Part shown: positions 61,559 through 64,000 of the stretch, in pieces
Numbering within the stretch: position 1 is the stretch's first letter
Layout of the letters: every line of letters starts with the position of its first letter
Source of the DNA: Betaproteobacteria bacterium GR16-43
GTDB lineage: Bacteria; Pseudomonadota; Gammaproteobacteria; Burkholderiales; Usitatibacteraceae
Direction of reading: 5' to 3'
Assembly (NCBI GenBank): GCA_001953215.1
Contig: CP019169.1
Coordinates: 3,286,001 to 3,350,000 of the forward strand
Length of the DNA: 64,000 bases
Made by a program: the position numbers and the translations under genes
Notes under the pieces: generated by a model
Seen by the model: the letters and a program-made list of their open reading frames with translations, nothing else
The model's database searches: none
What the model was told of the DNA's origin: nothing

Positions 61559-63211
61559 TCAGCCCTTCGTGTAGTCCACGTAGCGGGGGTCGTACATCTT
61601 CGAGCGGATGAACGCGAGGATGTCGGCGGGCTTCGGATCCTTCGTGAGCCCGCGGTCCCACGCGACCTTCGCGATCGCCGCCGCGATATGCGCCGAGACT
61701 TCACGCACGTTCTTCAGCGGCGGGTAGAGCGAGCCCTGGTCCAGGTCCGCCTGCGTGACCAGCTCCGCGAGCGACTTGGCCGACTGCATGAACATCTCCT
61801 CGGTGATGCGCGAGGAGTGCGAGGCGATCACGCCCATGCCGACGCCGGGGAAGATGTACGAGTTGTTGCCCTGGCGCGGAACGTACGTCTTGCCGTTCAG
61901 CGTGACGGAGTCGAACGGCGAGCCCGAAGCGAAGAGGGCGGTGCCGTTGGTCCACTTGTACGCCTGCTCGGCCGTGCACTCGGCCTTCGAGGTCGGGTTC
62001 GACAGCGCGAAGATGATCGGGCGCTTGTTGTTCGCGGCCATCGTGCGAATCACTTCTTCGCTGAACGCGCCGGGCTGCGCGGCCACGCCGATGATCGCGG
62101 TGGGCTTGAGGACCTTCACGGCCTCCGCGAGCGTCTTGACCTCGGCGTGCTCGTGCGCGAAGGGCACCTTCTCGCCGGCGACGTCGGCGCGGCCCTTGAC
62201 GACGAGGCCCTTGGAGTCGACCAGCCAGCAGCGCTTGCGCGCCTCGGCTTCGGAGAGGCCGTCCTGCACCATCGCGAGCACGGCGAGCTTCGCGATGCCC
62301 GTGGCGGCACTGCCCGCGCCCTGGAACACCAGCGTCTGCTGGGACATCTTCTGGCCCGTGACGCGAAGCGCGGTGAAGAGGCCTGCGAGCGAAACGGCGG
62401 CCGTGCCCTGGATGTCGTCATTGAACGTGGGCAGGCGGTCGATGTACTTCTGCAGCACCTTGAACGCGCTGTGGTTCGCGAAGTCCTCGAACTGGATCAT
62501 GAGGCCGGGGAAGACTTCCATCGCGGCGACGACGAATTCCTCGATGAAGGCGTAGTACTCGTCACCCGTGACGCGCTTCTGATGGAGACCAATGTAGAGC
62601 GGGTCGTCGAGGAAAGCCTGGTTGTTCGTGCCGACATCCAGCACGACCGGCAGGCACTCGGACGGATGCACGCCGGCACAAGCGGTGTAGAGGGCCAGCT
62701 TGCCGACCGGAATGCCCATGCCGCTGGCGCCGAGGTCGCCCAGGCCCAGGATGCGCTCGCCGTCCGTGACGACGATGATCGAGACCTTCTTCTCCGGCCA
62801 GTTCTTCAGCACTTCCTTGACGCGGCCCTTGTCCTTGATGGTCACGTACAGCCCGCGCGGACGCTGGAAGATGTGGCCGAACTTCTGGCAGGCGAGGCCC
62901 ACGGTGGGCGTGTAGACGATGGGCGTCATTTCGTCCGGATGGTCGACCAGGAGGCGGAAGAACAGGGTCTCGTTGCGGTCGTGGAGCGCGGAGAGGTTGA
63001 TGAACTTCTCGAGGTCGTCGGGCTTGCGGCGGAAACTGGCCAGCACGCGGTCGATCTGCTGCTCCTGGGTGCAGACGTACGGGGGCAAGAGGCCGCGGAT
63101 GCCGAGCGCGTCGCGCTCCGCGTCGGTGAAGGCCGTGCCCTTGTTCTTCTCGGGCGAACGCAGGAGGTCCATGCCCCGCAAGTTCGTGCTGGCGCCGTGC
63201 TTGTCAGTCAT
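61559..63211 (-). CDS. maeA: NAD-dependent malic enzyme
   Basis: A 550-residue enzyme that decarboxylates malate to pyruvate with NAD. Matching blocks: MTPIVYTPTVGLACQKFGHI, RILGLGDLGASGMGIPVGKL, the metal and catalytic region VVLDVGTNNQAFLDDPLYIG, QFEDFANHSAFKVL, DIQGTAAVSLAGLF and the NAD loop VFQGAGSAATGIAKL. GGGAG lies 9 bases before the ATG at 63211. It shares the minus strand with the MscS gene but the two are unrelated in function. Confidence 0.96.
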   Translation of the reverse strand: MTDKHGASTNLRGMDLLRSPEKNKGTAFTDAERDALGIRGLLPPYVCTQEQQIDRVLASFRRKPDDLEKFINLSALHDRNETLFFRLLVDHPDEMTPIVYTPTVGLACQKFGHIFQRPRGLYVTIKDKGRVKEVLKNWPEKKVSIIVVTDGERILGLGDLGASGMGIPVGKLALYTACAGVHPSECLPVVLDVGTNNQAFLDDPLYIGLHQKRVTGDEYYAFIEEFVVAAMEVFPGLMIQFEDFANHSAFKVLQKYIDRLPTFNDDIQGTAAVSLAGLFTALRVTGQKMSQQTLVFQGAGSAATGIAKLAVLAMVQDGLSEAEARKRCWLVDSKGLVVKGRADVAGEKVPFAHEHAEVKTLAEAVKVLKPTAIIGVAAQPGAFSEEVIRTMAANNKRPIIFALSNPTSKAECTAEQAYKWTNGTALFASGSPFDSVTLNGKTYVPRQGNNSYIFPGVGMGVIASHSSRITEEMFMQSAKSLAELVTQADLDQGSLYPPLKNVREVSAHIAAAIAKVAWDRGLTKDPKPADILAFIRSKMYDPRYVDYTKG

Positions 63212-63263
63212 TTTTATTGCTCCCTGATGGAAACGGATGGGGTCGGCCACCATTCTAATCGAC

Positions 63264-63290
63264 TATGATTCCGCCAACCTTTCCGGGAGG
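63264..63290 (+). promoter_or_regulatory. folE: folE -10 box and ribosome-binding site
   Basis: TATGAT at 63264-63269 and GGGAGG at 63285-63290, the latter 7 bases from the ATG at 63298. This fixes the folE start, against an upstream in-frame ATG at 63265 that overlaps the -10 box. Confidence 0.6.
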
Positions 63291-63297
63291 GCCCGCC

Positions 63298-63921
63298 ATG
63301 GCCAGGAAAACCGCACCAAAAGCGCCCACACGCCCGACCCGCACCCAGGCCGAGGAAGCCGTCCGCACGCTCATCCTGTGGGCCGGGGACGATCCGACGC
63401 GCGAAGGCCTGCTGGAAACCCCGTCCCGGGTGGCCCGTGCCTACGAGGAATTCTTCGCCGGCTACCTCCAGGACCCGCGCGAAATCCTCGCGAAGACCTT
63501 CACCGAGGTCGAGGGCTACGACGAGATGATCGTGATGAACGACATCCGCTTCGAAAGCCATTGCGAACACCACATGGTGCCGATCATCGGGAAGGCCCAC
63601 ATCGGGTATCTCCCGGACAAACGGGTCGTGGGCATCTCGAAGCTCGCGCGCCTGGTCGAGGTCTACGCGCGGCGGCTGCAGGTCCAGGAAAAAATGACGG
63701 TGCAGATCGCCGATACGCTGCAGGAGATCCTGCATCCGAAGGGTGTGGCCGTCGTGATCGAGGCCGCGCACCAATGCATGACCACGCGCGGTGTCCACAA
63801 ACCCGGTGTGGGATTGGTCACCAGCCGGATGGTGGGCGCGTTCCGGGACGATGCGTCAACGCGCCGTGAATTCCTCGCGGTGATCGGGCGGACGGGGGCG
63901 GGCGGGTTTTCGAATACCTGA
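63298..63921 (+). CDS. folE: GTP cyclohydrolase I
   Basis: A 207-residue decameric enzyme making dihydroneopterin triphosphate, the first step toward folate. Zinc and catalytic residues are in [20 protein letters not shown] (Cys and His pair) and [16 protein letters not shown] (second Cys and His). [22 protein letters not shown] and [15 protein letters not shown] are the conserved shell. A short basic N-terminus ([14 protein letters not shown]) precedes it. No other folate gene is in view. A 9-bp GC hairpin follows the stop. Confidence 0.96.
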   Translation: MARKTAPKAPTRPTRTQAEEAVRTLILWAGDDPTREGLLETPSRVARAYEEFFAGYLQDPREILAKTFTEVEGYDEMIVMNDIRFESHCEHHMVPIIGKAHIGYLPDKRVVGISKLARLVEVYARRLQVQEKMTVQIADTLQEILHPKGVAVVIEAAHQCMTTRGVHKPGVGLVTSRMVGAFRDDASTRREFLAVIGRTGAGGFSNT

Positions 63922-63936
63922 GCGCCGTCACGCCCT

Positions 63937-63966
63937 GGGCCGGGCGTGCCACTGCCCGCCCGGCCC
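63937..63966. terminator. GC-rich hairpin after folE
   Basis: GGGCCGGGC (63937-63945) pairs perfectly with GCCCGGCCC (63958-63966) over a 12-base loop. There is no T run, so termination is possible but unproven. Nothing further can be assigned in the last bases of the window. Confidence 0.4.
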
Positions 63967-64000
63967 GAGCGGCACGCGTCAGCCTTTCAAGCACGTGCTC

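Noticed and set aside
63967-64000. 3' end of a minus-strand gene at the window edge
   Set aside because: A TGA-ending frame can be drawn, but with about ten codons there is nothing to support it.

Overview
The window is about 64 kb of GC-rich, very densely packed DNA. Neighbouring genes overlap by ATGA/GTGA or sit within a few bases of each other almost everywhere. Gene content (TonB-dependent receptor, rhombosortase pair, PuuD-type urate oxidation, NAD malic enzyme, BKACE enzyme, Betaproteobacteria-like protein sequences) points to a free-living heterotrophic member of the Betaproteobacteria. The genus cannot be fixed from sequence alone. No rRNA, tRNA, CRISPR array or intact insertion sequence was seen.

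Layout. 1-7.5 kb: the 5' part of a soluble-adenylyl-cyclase-like signalling protein (minus strand, runs off the left edge), a two-gene SGNH/GSCFA cassette flanked by a 23-bp imperfect direct repeat, an unrecognised gene, a tiny membrane protein and a PnuC-type transporter. 7.6-11.0 kb: a large TonB-dependent receptor with a perfect-stem terminator. 11.1 kb: a candidate 21-residue micropeptide gene with an ideal ribosome-binding site.

11.2-29.1 kb (minus strand): fifteen almost gapless co-directional genes that together form a nucleic-acid/nucleoside catabolic unit. In order of transcription they are nucleoside-binding BMP lipoprotein-family protein, LacI/PurR-like regulator, ABC ATPase, two permeases, cytidine deaminase, purine nucleoside phosphorylase, deoxyribose-phosphate aldolase, a tandem-domain ALDH16-type aldehyde dehydrogenase, thymidine phosphorylase, PhoD phosphatase, periplasmic 5'-nucleotidase, and a URC-type uracil catabolic trio (GTP-cyclohydrolase-II-like URC1, DUF1688/URC4, Upp). 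A PurR-box-like palindrome lies between this unit and a divergent adenosine deaminase gene.

29.3-39.3 kb: purine ring degradation. Adenosine deaminase, guanine deaminase, xanthine dehydrogenase (XdhABC), membrane urate oxidase PuuD, hydroxyisourate hydrolase, OHCU decarboxylase and allantoinase PuuE cover adenosine/guanine to allantoate. With the preceding cluster, the window encodes dephosphorylation, uptake, cleavage and ring catabolism of nucleic-acid components.

39.3-48.5 kb: mixed housekeeping and accessory genes (DUF885 lipoprotein, an outer-membrane/2-TM pair, an intergenic region with three inverted repeats, BKACE, SDR, methyltransferase, MazG-like pyrophosphohydrolase, RluF-like pseudouridine synthase, DMT transporter, metallo-beta-lactamase lipoprotein). 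48.5-53.0 kb: an unusual three-gene operon of DUF2235 alpha/beta hydrolase, HExxH metallopeptidase and ComEC-like metallo-beta-lactamase protein. 53.1-64 kb: a single-domain cNMP-binding protein, a rhombotarget lipoprotein with its rhombosortase, a MetE-like protein, TPR-methyltransferase, carbonic anhydrase, a 2OG-Fe dioxygenase, a cNMP-domain MscS channel, malic enzyme and FolE.
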